Assembly: GCA_045504435.1 (NCBI GenBank)
Contig: JBEULC010000001.1
Location: 186,001 to 250,000, forward strand
Direction of reading: 5' to 3'
DNA: 64,000 bases
Source: JBEULC01 sp045504435
GTDB lineage: Bacteria; Pseudomonadota; Alphaproteobacteria; WRAU01; Hepatincolaceae
Below, piece by piece: positions 47,901 to 56,472 of this stretch. How positions within the stretch are numbered: position 1 is the first letter of the stretch; every line of letters starts with the position of its first letter. The notes under the pieces are model-generated. The model was not told the DNA's origin. It made no database searches and saw only the letters and a program-made list of their open reading frames with translations. A program made the position numbers and the translations under genes.

Positions 47901-48703
47901 ACTCTAAGAATTTTACAGATTATCGTCCTATATATATTTATGAAGTTGCACCGGAAGAGAGTTTTGATGTAAAAGGATGCTATGAACAATTTTCTGACAG
48001 CAGAATAATATTAAATAATTTTAATAAAGTTTATAATGTTTTTTCTGTGATTAAAAAACCTTTTATGTTAAATAAAGGAGTTAAAAAGAATACTCTTTTC
48101 AGAGTAATTAAATACGTATATAGACCGATAGAAAAACAATATATAGAACTCAAGCAAGACCCAAATGTAACTTATAATCAATTTTTTACTATTAACAGTC
48201 AAAATATAAGAAGTGATTATCCATCATCTAAATTTAACTGGCTTATGAGGCAAGATATTTATTACATAAATAATATTCCCTTAGGTTTTTCTATCGCTGC
48301 TCACTTAGGAGGAGAAGGTTCTGGCTCTGCTTACATCGAGCATCAACAACTTGGATCTTACGGTTATTATAAAACAACTTCAAGTTATGGAGGGTTTATT
48401 GGAGGTGCAGTAACAGTCAAGTTCTATGAGCAATCAAATTATATAGGTGATTTTTATGGCAGTTTTGCCCCAGTTATGGGCTTTGGCGTAGGTGGCGGAA
48501 ATGATACTGCAGCTTGGATCCCAATAAGCGAGCTTGTAAGACAAGGCAGGAGTAGAATTCACTTCCGTTTTATGGTTCTAACTTTATATGTAAGATTGGA
48601 CTTTGATACAGAAGGACTTATTGATGGAGGTATTAATCTTGGTGGAGCTGGCCTTGGGGGTGGAATGGGCGGTGGAGTACATGGCTATTTTCATGGGGGT
48701 TAA
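44936..48703 (+). CDS. Tandem double metzincin/ART-like protein 3
   Basis: A 1255-residue protein made of two complete modules in one frame. Module A (1 to about 640): HEMGHVLGLDH at 221-231, LYIADGRSPAEIF, KYIMTSGNLNKLLEALSS, C-terminal GLSPNAHAGGKGAG. Module B (about 641-1255): HEMGHILGLAH at 831-841, Met-turn TPLMM, a more divergent ART-like start FVYLVDGKAPNMKS, then GFSIAAHLGGEGSGSA and a very Gly-rich tail (GGAGLGGGMGGGVHG). Module A is close to gene 2, module B is the most divergent member, so the fusion joined two already distinct paralogues. Ribosome site AAGGAT, 7-8 bp before ATG. Confidence 0.7.
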   Translation: MKKFQDIKLLNKISVEEELFLNDLTNKSDVLDMQKQPNPNEHLQVRMLMEPYDDSEGAAFEDTPAYRLSEHYAVDQDNGTININYFLPFSLNLLEIPDLSPQSPHLGISVRFQTIVTEVMASITNQLRQVNVPIRFNSVNDPSAADLRIIAAPQDPNNPIYDLMYTVPRQINDPEPATITINLSDELYRHLNDIYRNQAQSFSNPRIESVYRESLRATFYHEMGHVLGLDHPLEASDPYGETQIIISRDNPHQTYGVPLMISAEEDYISYMAPTLLNQSSIGFSPQELTALSQANPMRLAIMLPVCTYSRNYSTCKPLYIADGRSPAEIFSNSKGFRAILYGEEMASSLHNLTSEINKSLAIKEEGLNEHLFGYSIKSKESKYIMTSGNLNKLLEALSSLNFTDGSPIYVYETYPQYAYDPKKYYEQFLDKDTILPKFEGFFIYEPYICLNYIKLEEINRGIRYEYLEGKYKEINSTKNSHFVKKPQVLDSIFPGTINNWEYDKAYKINDVVPLGLSPNAHAGGKGAGSAFNRPDLIDIGKYGPYSGIVYPASTGTNEHLTIKFKYNNHEVGELQYNSWPLTLSSAGGIIEDMYFNHPISVVTKNKWQGANITMYVNAPNFNDSTLAINTIGAVMPRKSVSLPSEKKIVKMFSTSFSDKPRDIYRFNEQYPKGRYGPIIKYTIDENIKNLFFKETQGKDFTVDFEEIVSEVFHSISEDLSSELGIRIEFSYITSPLPNMKDINLVIAKQGSSLLGEFSREDLGDAIMRTVPINLSLYGRQPTDRSRIIFNRKNDAIKELVEYAYLHYGFKFAQPLNINIIYKELIRAMFYHEMGHILGLAHPEMIGVNTDIPLIMVDENEQDIQYKTPLMMATSLDLLAFSLGQLNVNTIKFSPQELEALSRMHKYPPVKVAMTTSGAPCKFVYLVDGKAPNMKSEYSLVSSGVTSEGVPWAGATDNFNDNFLGSSVNIRSSSLLLASGELQDAVKAINSKNFTDYRPIYIYEVAPEESFDVKGCYEQFSDSRIILNNFNKVYNVFSVIKKPFMLNKGVKKNTLFRVIKYVYRPIEKQYIELKQDPNVTYNQFFTINSQNIRSDYPSSKFNWLMRQDIYYINNIPLGFSIAAHLGGEGSGSAYIEHQQLGSYGYYKTTSSYGGFIGGAVTVKFYEQSNYIGDFYGSFAPVMGFGVGGGNDTAAWIPISELVRQGRSRIHFRFMVLTLYVRLDFDTEGLIDGGINLGGAGLGGGMGGGVHGYFHGG

Positions 48704-48824
48704 AAAAGTATCATGCCAAAACTTACTGCTTTGGGTAGACAAAATCAGGAAAATATTACCTTATAAATATAAATTAGGTTGGTGTAAAGGAAGTTGGATA
48801 GGAAAAATTAATTAAAAAGTAATG

Positions 48825-48904
48825 TCCAGCAAAATTTTTAATGAGCACTGTGGGTAACTCTAAAATAATTTCCACCCATACTTTTCATTAAACATTTTGC
48901 TGGA
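48825..48904. repeat. 80-bp imperfect hairpin after gene 3
   Basis: TCCAGCAAAATTTTTAATGA (48825-48844) pairs with TCATTAAACATTTTGCTGGA (48885-48904) with one mismatch; inner words GTGGGT and CCACCC can extend the pairing. It could be a terminator, small RNA or MITE-like element. Confidence 0.6.
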
Positions 48905-49039
48905 ATATTATAATATTGACATAAAAATATATAAAAGGACTTGTTAAACAAATTTTATTCCCTCTATGATTAAATTTATTAAAAGTTATTAACTTAAAAA
49001 ATTTATTTTACATTAAAGCCAAAATTAATAAAGAAAACG

Positions 49040-49150
49040 GATAGAAATGACGCTAAGAAGTAAGAAAAGTTGTGAAAATCAAAGATTTTCTACAAACTTT
49101 CCCGTAACATGTGGATAATTTTACGAGTTACTCACATTTCTACAGTTATA
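49040..49150. other. Decayed second copy of the plasmid origin region
   Basis: Matches the right half of the oriV at 12830-12960 in order: GAAATGACGC-AAGAAGT, a hairpin (here TGTGAAAATC with GATTTTCTACA), a DnaA box-like TGTGGATAA near 49110 and an ACAGTTA word. No iterons remain. Shows that a related plasmid once inserted between metalloprotease genes 3 and 4. Confidence 0.65.
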
Positions 49151-49176
49151 ATTAGATGCACTTGAAAAAGTAAGTT

Positions 49177-49410
49177 ATGCACAAAACAAGATATTTACTG
49201 ATAAAATTTATGGGACTGAATGCGAATGCCCTAGTTTGGCATTTGGATAGATTAGGTAGATCTATGATAAATTGGGTTTTATTAGTGAAAAATGTAAAAA
49301 GTAGGAAAATAGAAATTAGATCCATTTGCGATGGTGCTATTGATACTACCACAGTTTCTGGAGAATTAAGTTTTAATATTTTGCATCTTTAACCAGTTTG
49401 AAAGGTACCT
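49177..49410 (+). pseudogene. Serine resolvase remnant
   Basis: A 71-residue frame with ALVWHLDRLGRSMINWVLLV, IRSICDGAIDTTTVSGEL and FNILHL, the middle of a resolvase catalytic domain. Both ends are missing and stops follow at 49390. An open scrap further on (KADLEEAVYRVRKERKEKIE, 49425-49520) is unassigned. Part of the same plasmid remnant; the remaining sequence to 49950 shows nothing recognisable. Confidence 0.75.
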
Positions 49411-49986
49411 TATTTAAGAAAAAACTAAAGCTGACCTAGAAGAAGCAGTTTATAGAGTAAGAAAAGAAAGGAAAGAAAAAATTGAAAATACTAATCAAAA
49501 AATACTTACAGTAAATAATATATAGAGATCATACCATGATTATTAATGATATTTGAAAAACCTTAAAAATCCTTAAAACTATTTTTTATAGATATTATTA
49601 TACTTTAAAAACCCGCTTAAACAGAAAATGTAGTACTCCTTTTAAGATTAATGCCTCTTTATTCTAATGAAATCATACCATTTAAATACTTTATTTTTTT
49701 ATCTTAAAACAATCAAAATCTATAATTGACTTTTAAGCAAATATAAACTATAATGATATTTCTATTTATTAGTTTTTCTTGCCTTTGTATTTCAAAACCA
49801 CCGAAACTCTCCTTAATTTATTGTTCTGACTTAGCTTTATTTGTATTAATTATACTGATTATTCCATTTCTTTTAATCCAACTTCTCATTCAAAAATAAA
49901 GTCCTTTTTACCTTTAAATTTTTGCTATTTTCTTAAAACAAATAAAATTACTTTAAATATTCAATATATAATCAGAGAGTAAAAAC

Positions 49987-51891
49987 ATGCTCAAATCTAA
50001 AAATTTAGTTCAAAATGATTTAATTAAAAACTTAAATTATAATAAGTTAGGATTTAAAATAAATTTGCCCGCAGAATATAGAAGGGTTGCTTTCCTACCC
50101 GATTCAAAGGGGGGATGGTATAAATTATCTAACCATTATATAAATAATTCAGGAATAATTAATATTCCTTATGCTTTAGATACAGCCTTATTAACACCCT
50201 TAATATTTACAATCCCCCACTCTAATCAAACATTTTCAATACCATTTCTTGATGTTGTTGAAGAAGTAATGGAAGATATTACTATTCAATTAGCTAGTAT
50301 TGGTATTCAGATAGAATTTAATTTAGGAGTATATTCAAATAATAATTCTCTATTATATTTTCGTGGTAATCAGCCTATAATATTAATGGAAACGGTTACT
50401 ATAGGTGATGGTGGTGCTTCTGAATCAGTTATAAGTGTATCTGGAGATTTAGACGATACTTTTTCAGAGATATATAATGTGTATAGGGACAGATTTGCCA
50501 ACCCTGTTAGGGAAGCTGCTTATAGAGAAATTCTAAGAACTATGATCTATCATGAGGTAGGGCATACATTAGGTATAGACCACCCTGATTATCAAGACCA
50601 CTCAGGTAGTCTGTTAATTGTATATTCAAATGAGAATATTAATCATGGTAGTCCTATAATGGCTAATAGTATTGATATTATTTATGATTATATGTTTCCT
50701 AATTTAATTCAAAGAAGTACGATAAGGTTTGCTCCCCAAGAATTAGAAGCTTTTAGTAGAGCTAATTCTAATAATCCTCCTGCACTTCCTTCAATGTGCT
50801 TAATTTTTAATCCACGAGAATTAGAATCTTTTAGTGGAGCGAATTCTAATAATCCTACTGTATTTCCTTCAATATCTTTACTTTCTAAAGCTTCTTCTGG
50901 GTGTCAACCCTTATACATTGTAGATGCTAGAGACCCATCTTTAATATTTGGCTCTACTAATGCTTTCTCTGCATTAAATGTAACTGATAATATAACAGAT
51001 CATCTTAATGAACATTTCTGGGGGCATTCTATTAAAAGTAATAACTCAGGATTTATTATGGCTTCATCTAATCTTAATAAATTAGTAGAAGCAATCTCTA
51101 GTACTAATTTTACTAACCAACTTCCTATATATATATATGAGGTTTTTCCTGCGCTGCCTTTTAAGGTAAGCGCTTATTATGACCTTTATAGTGACGGCGG
51201 AGCTATGAAAAATTCCTTTAAAGAAATGTTAGATTATGAACTATATCTAATTAGATGGCATGTAAAATCTGATGAAGTTTATAAAGGGAGAAAATATATT
51301 TATAAAAATCGTAAATATGAGTTTCAAAGTAGCGTTATTAATGAAGGTTTTTTACCAAAAGCTCAAGATATTATAACTTATGTAGATGGACCTAATGAAT
51401 ATAATAATTGGAGATATAGAACTATTTATAAAATTAACAATAATATACCTTATGGTCTTTCACCAAATGCACACTTAGGGGGCCAAGGAGCCGGATCTGC
51501 CTCTCTTAATCCTAATTTAGTGAATATAGGAGCTTATGGACCTTATAGAGGAAACCTTACATATGGCGGGTTAGCAATAGGGTCAGTAACATGCAACTTT
51601 ACTTATAATGATAACGTAATTGGTAAGTTTTATTCTACCATGTTTCCTTTCGCAGGAGGAGGTAATGGGACAATAAATGAAGATATATATTTTAACTATC
51701 CTTTAAGCAATATAGTTGGACGTAAAATAAAGGGGGTTAGTATTAATTTTTCTGGAGGAAGTGTAATAGCAGGTGTAGGTACACTTACTATGTTAAATAC
51801 TGATGTTATAAATGGTGGAATTCACTTTAATGGATATGGATTGGGGTTCGGAATAAGTTTTGGAGCAGATGGTTATTTCTACAATAGTTAA
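49987..51891 (+). CDS. Metzincin/ART-like fusion protein 4
   Basis: A 634-residue paralogue. Zinc motif HEVGHTLGIDH at residues 189-199, Met-turn-like SPIMA, closing helix RFAPQELEAFSRAN. That helix and the following linker are repeated once in tandem (about 28 residues, second copy FNPRELESFSGANSNNP). The ART-like domain opens with LYIVDARDPSLIF, then GFIMASSNLNKLVEAIS. The C-terminal domain has GLSPNAHLGGQGAGSA, YGPYRG and EDIYFNYPLS, with a Gly-rich end. Separate promoter likely: TATAAT lies just before the ribosome site (AGAGAG) and ATG. Followed by a strong hairpin terminator. Confidence 0.7.
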   Translation: MLKSKNLVQNDLIKNLNYNKLGFKINLPAEYRRVAFLPDSKGGWYKLSNHYINNSGIINIPYALDTALLTPLIFTIPHSNQTFSIPFLDVVEEVMEDITIQLASIGIQIEFNLGVYSNNNSLLYFRGNQPIILMETVTIGDGGASESVISVSGDLDDTFSEIYNVYRDRFANPVREAAYREILRTMIYHEVGHTLGIDHPDYQDHSGSLLIVYSNENINHGSPIMANSIDIIYDYMFPNLIQRSTIRFAPQELEAFSRANSNNPPALPSMCLIFNPRELESFSGANSNNPTVFPSISLLSKASSGCQPLYIVDARDPSLIFGSTNAFSALNVTDNITDHLNEHFWGHSIKSNNSGFIMASSNLNKLVEAISSTNFTNQLPIYIYEVFPALPFKVSAYYDLYSDGGAMKNSFKEMLDYELYLIRWHVKSDEVYKGRKYIYKNRKYEFQSSVINEGFLPKAQDIITYVDGPNEYNNWRYRTIYKINNNIPYGLSPNAHLGGQGAGSASLNPNLVNIGAYGPYRGNLTYGGLAIGSVTCNFTYNDNVIGKFYSTMFPFAGGGNGTINEDIYFNYPLSNIVGRKIKGVSINFSGGSVIAGVGTLTMLNTDVINGGIHFNGYGLGFGISFGADGYFYNS

Positions 51892-51919
51892 ACTTACTTT
51901 TAAAGCTTTAGAAATTAAG

Positions 51920-51963
51920 GAAGTAATCATGTAATATAAATAAATACTTTACATGATTACTTC
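51920..51963. terminator. Terminator hairpin after gene 4
   Basis: Perfect 15-bp arms GAAGTAATCATGTAA and TTACATGATTACTTC with a 14-bp loop, 28 bp after the stop codon. T-rich sequence follows and A-rich sequence precedes, so it may work in both directions. Confidence 0.7.
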
Positions 51964-52014
51964 TATTCTTCTAAAAAAATAAAGTATAAGAAATCTGCTA
52001 TGAAATAAAGATGA

Positions 52015-52240
52015 AGTTAATTAATAGTTTAAAAGGCATTTCTAGCAGAATATTAAAAACAATATCCAGAAATTACTAAACACTATTTAAAAAACAGCCC
52101 TGTGGTCACAAGTTACTTCGCAATTTATTGTGAAGTAACCGCCCTTGAAATGCTTAAACAAAATATACAATAACAAGAACACCCCCCCCACTAAAAAAAT
52201 TGCCTTATACTGCTGCCCTCAGTAATAGGGCTTTACGGAA
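52015..52240 (+). pseudogene. tnpA 3' remnant with IS605 right-end hairpin
   Basis: Reads as broken pieces of TnpA (LINSLKGISSRILK, then frame changes toward the EIVKQYIQ region) and ends in the element's end hairpin at about 52199-52237 (TTGCCTTA ... GGGCTTTACGGA). A C8 run lies at 52182-52189. It marks the right edge of the metalloprotease region, next to nagA. Confidence 0.75.
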
Positions 52241-52336
52241 ATAAAGATAAATATTTTTACTAAACTAGTATTTAAATCCATAAAGTTTAAGCTTAGCAAC
52301 CCTTGAGAATTAAATACTTAGGGTTAAAAATTATAT

Positions 52337-53539
52337 TTAAAAATTAATGAGTTTTCCGCGATCAATAGTATGTTTAACCTTATAATTACAATCAAACGCA
52401 GTTAAATTAGCTATATAATTAGGGGCTACCTTGCCTAAGTAGTTATTTATTCCCATAACGGTGGCAGGATACCATGTGGCCATACGCAAGCTTTCCTCTA
52501 AAGATAACCAGGCATAATTAACTGCATTTTTAATGGAAGACATCATATCAATGTTAGAACCTGCCAGGATATTATCTGCATTTACGCATTTACCCCCTTT
52601 GACGTAAATTTCTTGGTCACTTAATTTAAAAGTAGTCATATTAGTACCCATAGGAGTTACGGCATCAGTTACTATATATAATTTATCTTGCTTAATTTTC
52701 TTTACTATAGCAACGCTTTCATAGCTGACATGATAACCATCTATGATTATACCAGCAAAAATCTCAGAATTTAATACTGCTCCCACCACCCCTGGGCTTC
52801 TACCTTGGAAATTTGACATCGCATTAAACAAATGAGTAGCACAGGTTATACCAGCTTTTATACCTGCCCTAGCTTCTTCATAAGTAGCATTACTATGTCC
52901 TAAAGCAACTTGCACACCCCTTTTGGTTAATTGTTCAATGTACACTAAATCATTGCATTCTGGCGCCATAGTAATCATTAAAGGAATATTTTCTACTGCT
53001 TTAGTAAAAAAGCTTACCATATCTTGATTAATAGATTTAATATAGTTAATGTTATGAATGCCTTTTTTTTCTGAATTAATATAAGGACCTTCCACATGTA
53101 ACCCTAAAATGGTAAATGGATGAGCTTGATAAAAATCTGTAGCAACTTTTACGGCCTTTATAATATTTGCTTCAGAAGTAGTGATTAAAGTAGGCAAAAA
53201 GCTAGTACAACCAAATTTTAGGTTAGTTTGATGCATCATTTCTAGGCATTTTAACTCTATATTATCGTTAAATAACCATCCTCCACAGCCATTTAATTGC
53301 AAATCTATAAATCCTGCAGAAATTGTTAAATCATCCATGTGGATAATTTCACAATTTTTAGGAGCTTCCCATATATTTTCTTCAACTATCTCCTTAATTA
53401 TATTCCCTTCAATAATTAAAACTTTATTGTTTAAAATTTGCTCGCCATCAAAAATTTTAGCTTTTTTAATAGCATAGCTACGTTGATGGTAAGAAATATC
53501 TTGCAAGCGATTTATATGCACTAAAGGGGAATTCTGCAT
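52337..53539 (-). CDS. nagA: N-acetylglucosamine-6-phosphate deacetylase
   Basis: Removes the acetyl group from GlcNAc-6-phosphate. The 400-residue amidohydrolase has GFIDLQLNGCGG near residue 75, LGLHVEGPYINSEKKGIHN near 145 (metal-binding HxE), GHSNATYEEARAGIKAGITC, the THLFNAMSNFQGRSPGVVGA block with conserved His, and VTDAVTPMG near 290 supplying the catalytic Asp. Full length. Downstream of nagB on the same strand, last gene of the nagE-nagB-nagA run. Confidence 0.93.
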   Translation of the reverse strand: MQNSPLVHINRLQDISYHQRSYAIKKAKIFDGEQILNNKVLIIEGNIIKEIVEENIWEAPKNCEIIHMDDLTISAGFIDLQLNGCGGWLFNDNIELKCLEMMHQTNLKFGCTSFLPTLITTSEANIIKAVKVATDFYQAHPFTILGLHVEGPYINSEKKGIHNINYIKSINQDMVSFFTKAVENIPLMITMAPECNDLVYIEQLTKRGVQVALGHSNATYEEARAGIKAGITCATHLFNAMSNFQGRSPGVVGAVLNSEIFAGIIIDGYHVSYESVAIVKKIKQDKLYIVTDAVTPMGTNMTTFKLSDQEIYVKGGKCVNADNILAGSNIDMMSSIKNAVNYAWLSLEESLRMATWYPATVMGINNYLGKVAPNYIANLTAFDCNYKVKHTIDRGKLINF

Positions 53540-53624
53540 CTAATTACCTTGGTTTATTTTTCAAATATAGTACAGTTTATTTAAATTATCTGTATTTTCC
53601 TTAGGAAATTTAATAGAAAATGGT

Positions 53625-54500
53625 TTAACTAAAGGTATTTTCCATGGTATCATTTATATAAGAATATTCATCCTTAAGTTCTTTAAAATAACGATACGTT
53701 TTTACCTTTAATTCGTTACAAGCCTCTTCATCTGCCACAATAATGGCTTTTTCGTGAAATTGTAGTACCGAAATAGGCCACATGTGGCTAACACTGCCCT
53801 CAACACAATGATATAAGGCGTTGGATTTTTTTACCCCTTTAACTAAGATTATTATTTCTTTAGCCTTTAATAAAGTATTTATACCCACCGTTATAGCACT
53901 TTTAGGTACTAAATATATATCTTCATTAAAAAATCTGGAGTTTGCTGCTAAGGTTGTATTGCTTAATTCCTTATCTCGAGTATTAGAAGATAAAGAAGAA
54001 TAAGGTTCATTAAAGGCTAAATGGCCATTTTCTCCTACTCCTCCTACAAATAAATTAATACCCCCTATTTCTTCTATCTTATTATCATATTCTTCACACT
54101 CTAATTTAAGGTCTGCTGCCATCCCATTAGGAAGATTAATATTTTCTTTAGCAATGTCCACATGATTAAAGAGATTTTCATGCATAAAAGTCCAATAGCT
54201 TTGAGGATGCTCACGTGGTAAATTAATGTATTCATCCATGTTAAAGGTAATAACATTTTTAAAACTTAATTGCTTTTTCTGATACATTTTTACTAAATAA
54301 AAATATAATTCAATAGCTGTACTGCCTGTGGGTAAACCAAGCACAAAATTTTTGTTTGCCTTTTTATCCAGTTTACCGTTAATATTTAATTTACTTTGAT
54401 GTAAATTAAATTCTTTTTGTGTTTTCATATATTGGTTAATTTTATTACTAATATAGGTCCCAGCCCACACGCTAACATTATTGGTAATAATTAATCGCAT
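53625..54500 (-). CDS. nagB: Glucosamine-6-phosphate deaminase
   Basis: Converts glucosamine-6-phosphate to fructose-6-phosphate and ammonia. The 291-residue product has VLGLPTGSTAIELYFYLV, then TFNMDEYINLPREHPQSYWT and GGVGENGHLAFNEPYSSLSS with catalytic Asp/His, then LSNTTLAANSRFF. Slightly longer than the 266-residue E. coli enzyme, mostly from an N-terminal insert (residues 28-50). It lies 57 bp after nagE and 85 bp before nagA. Confidence 0.93.
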   Translation of the reverse strand: MRLIITNNVSVWAGTYISNKINQYMKTQKEFNLHQSKLNINGKLDKKANKNFVLGLPTGSTAIELYFYLVKMYQKKQLSFKNVITFNMDEYINLPREHPQSYWTFMHENLFNHVDIAKENINLPNGMAADLKLECEEYDNKIEEIGGINLFVGGVGENGHLAFNEPYSSLSSNTRDKELSNTTLAANSRFFNEDIYLVPKSAITVGINTLLKAKEIIILVKGVKKSNALYHCVEGSVSHMWPISVLQFHEKAIIVADEEACNELKVKTYRYFKELKDEYSYINDTMENTFS

Positions 54501-54557
54501 TTATTTTCCTTAAAACTAATTACTAAAATGGGAACAATAAAAAACTATTTTTTAGGT

Positions 54558-56000
54558 CTAATATAAGGTTTTCATAGTCTTTTTAATTTGCTCAGCTATT
54601 TGTTCTACTTCAGGACCTATAACAATTTGGACTGAACCCTTAATATTCTTAATCACTCCTTTAGCACCTAATTGTTTAAGCGAAATATCTTTAATTTTAT
54701 TATTATCCACAATTTCCACCCTTAATCTAGTAACACAATTATCAATGTTTTTAATATTATCTATTCCCCCTAAGGCTGAAATATATTGCAAACCTAAGTT
54801 AGGTTGTGCTGATTCCTCTTCTTTATTTAAAAATGTTTTTCCTTTTGCGGCTTTTATAGTAGTTGGAAAATCATCATCTTCCCGTCCTGGAGTTTTAATA
54901 TTCCAGAATTTAATAGAAAAATAAAAAATAATAAAATAAAGCACAAAATAAAACGCTCCCACTGGCAATAGCCAAATAGCCTTATTTCCTAAATTGTAAC
55001 TTAATATATAATCAAATAGTCCTGCTGAAAAAGTAAATCCTAGTTTTATATCTAGCATATTCATAATTACTGCAGATATTCCTGTAAGTACCGCATGCAA
55101 TATAAAAAGAGGAAAGGCCAAAAATAAAAAACTAAACTCTAAAGGCTCTGTGATTCCCGTTAAAAAAGCAGTAAGAGCTGCAGAAATTAATATTCCACTA
55201 ATAAGCTTTCTTTTTTCTGGCTTAGCAGTTACGATCATGGCCAAAGCTGCTCCTGGCAAACCAAACATCATTATAGGAAAAAACAAACTCATAAAAGCAC
55301 CAGCAGTTTTATCTCCAGAAAAGAATCTCCATAAATCTCCACGTGTTACCACTTCTGCACCATTTACAATGGTTTTAAAATCACCAAATTGAAACCATAC
55401 TAATGAATTAAGAATGTGATGTAACCCTGTGGGTAGAAGCATTCTATTTGTAAAGCCATATACAAATAATCCTACGTTATTAGCGGTTATAATCCAATTT
55501 CCTAGTAAATTAATAAGTAGTTCTACAGGAGGCCACACAAATTTAGCAATAATAGCTAAAAATAAGGCTGCTAAACCTGCAATTATAGGGATAAATCTTC
55601 GGCCTCCAAAAAAGCTTAAATAAGAAGGTAATTCAATATTTTTATAACGATTGTATAAAGTCCCCGTTATTATACCGATAATAATGCCTGATACTACTCC
55701 CATATTAGCTTCTGGAATTAATACCTTTAAAGCGGCAATAAAAATCGCATGTGCCACAAAGGCTGCCAAAGCTACAGAACCATGATTATCATTAGAAAAT
55801 CCTATAGCGACACCAAGAGCAAAAATAATTGGTAAATTAGCAAAGATACTATTACCTGCTTCAGCAATAAATTTTATATCTAAAACATCGCCTTGGCCCA
55901 CCCTTAATAAAATACCAGCTATGGGTAAAACAGCAATAGGTAACATAAGGGCTTTGCCAAGCTTAATAAAAAACCTACCGCTGCCTTGTAATAAATTCAT
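54558..56000 (-). CDS. nagE: GlcNAc-specific PTS transporter EIICB
   Basis: Imports and phosphorylates N-acetylglucosamine using phosphate relayed from the fused EIIA-HPr-EI protein. The 480-residue protein has an EIIC membrane domain (about 1-370; signatures GSGRFFIKLGKALMLPIAVL, FGLPGAALAMI, TGITEPLEFSFLFLAF) and a C-terminal EIIB domain (about 400-480) with the phosphorylated Cys in NIDNCVTRLRVEI. It has no attached EIIA, which is supplied by nagF. Confidence 0.92.
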   Translation of the reverse strand: MNLLQGSGRFFIKLGKALMLPIAVLPIAGILLRVGQGDVLDIKFIAEAGNSIFANLPIIFALGVAIGFSNDNHGSVALAAFVAHAIFIAALKVLIPEANMGVVSGIIIGIITGTLYNRYKNIELPSYLSFFGGRRFIPIIAGLAALFLAIIAKFVWPPVELLINLLGNWIITANNVGLFVYGFTNRMLLPTGLHHILNSLVWFQFGDFKTIVNGAEVVTRGDLWRFFSGDKTAGAFMSLFFPIMMFGLPGAALAMIVTAKPEKRKLISGILISAALTAFLTGITEPLEFSFLFLAFPLFILHAVLTGISAVIMNMLDIKLGFTFSAGLFDYILSYNLGNKAIWLLPVGAFYFVLYFIIFYFSIKFWNIKTPGREDDDFPTTIKAAKGKTFLNKEEESAQPNLGLQYISALGGIDNIKNIDNCVTRLRVEIVDNNKIKDISLKQLGAKGVIKNIKGSVQIVIGPEVEQIAEQIKKTMKTLY

Positions 56001-56472
56001 AATCTTTATCCTTGGTAATATTGATTAAATTTAAAATATAAATTATCATATTATTGGTTAATTTCTCTCAATTTATCAAAATTATATCACTGACTTTTTC
56101 TTTTGTAAACAATTTACCTCATTGTAACGACAAGATAGCTGCATTTTTTGTCATTTGCTAACTATTACTTAGACTTTGCCTATCCTCTAGAAAGTAAGTA
56201 CAGCTTAAAACTTATATTGTTATTAAGTTGTTGATAAATTTGATTAGTTAAGAGCCAATTTAATTAAAAGGTTAAAGGTTTTAAATTAACCATAACTCCT
56301 TAAAGTGTTAAGATTTATAGGGGAAGTAAAGAAAAAATACTTTAAGTATTGGCCTGATATAAGATGAGCAACAAAGTTTTAGGCGGATTTAATAATATCT
56401 CCCTTTAATAATCTTTAATGGCTTTAAGGGAGAGATCAAGCTGGTTTTTAAGAAGTAAAAAAGATAGTTAGC
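56001..56472. other. Gap between nagF and nagE with a terminator
   Basis: A hairpin with arms TCTCCCTT and AAGGGAGA at 56398-56433 lies about 40 bp after the nagF stop and probably ends its transcript; nagE would then need its own promoter in 56001-56380, where none is clear. Confidence 0.45.

Noticed and set aside
48603..48815. 70-residue frame at the end of gene 3
   Set aside because: Overlaps the Gly-rich coding tail of the metalloprotease in another frame; low-complexity shadow.
52182..52189. C8 run as a phase-variation tract
   Set aside because: It lies in a dead tnpA remnant with no adjacent gene start, so it has no evident target.
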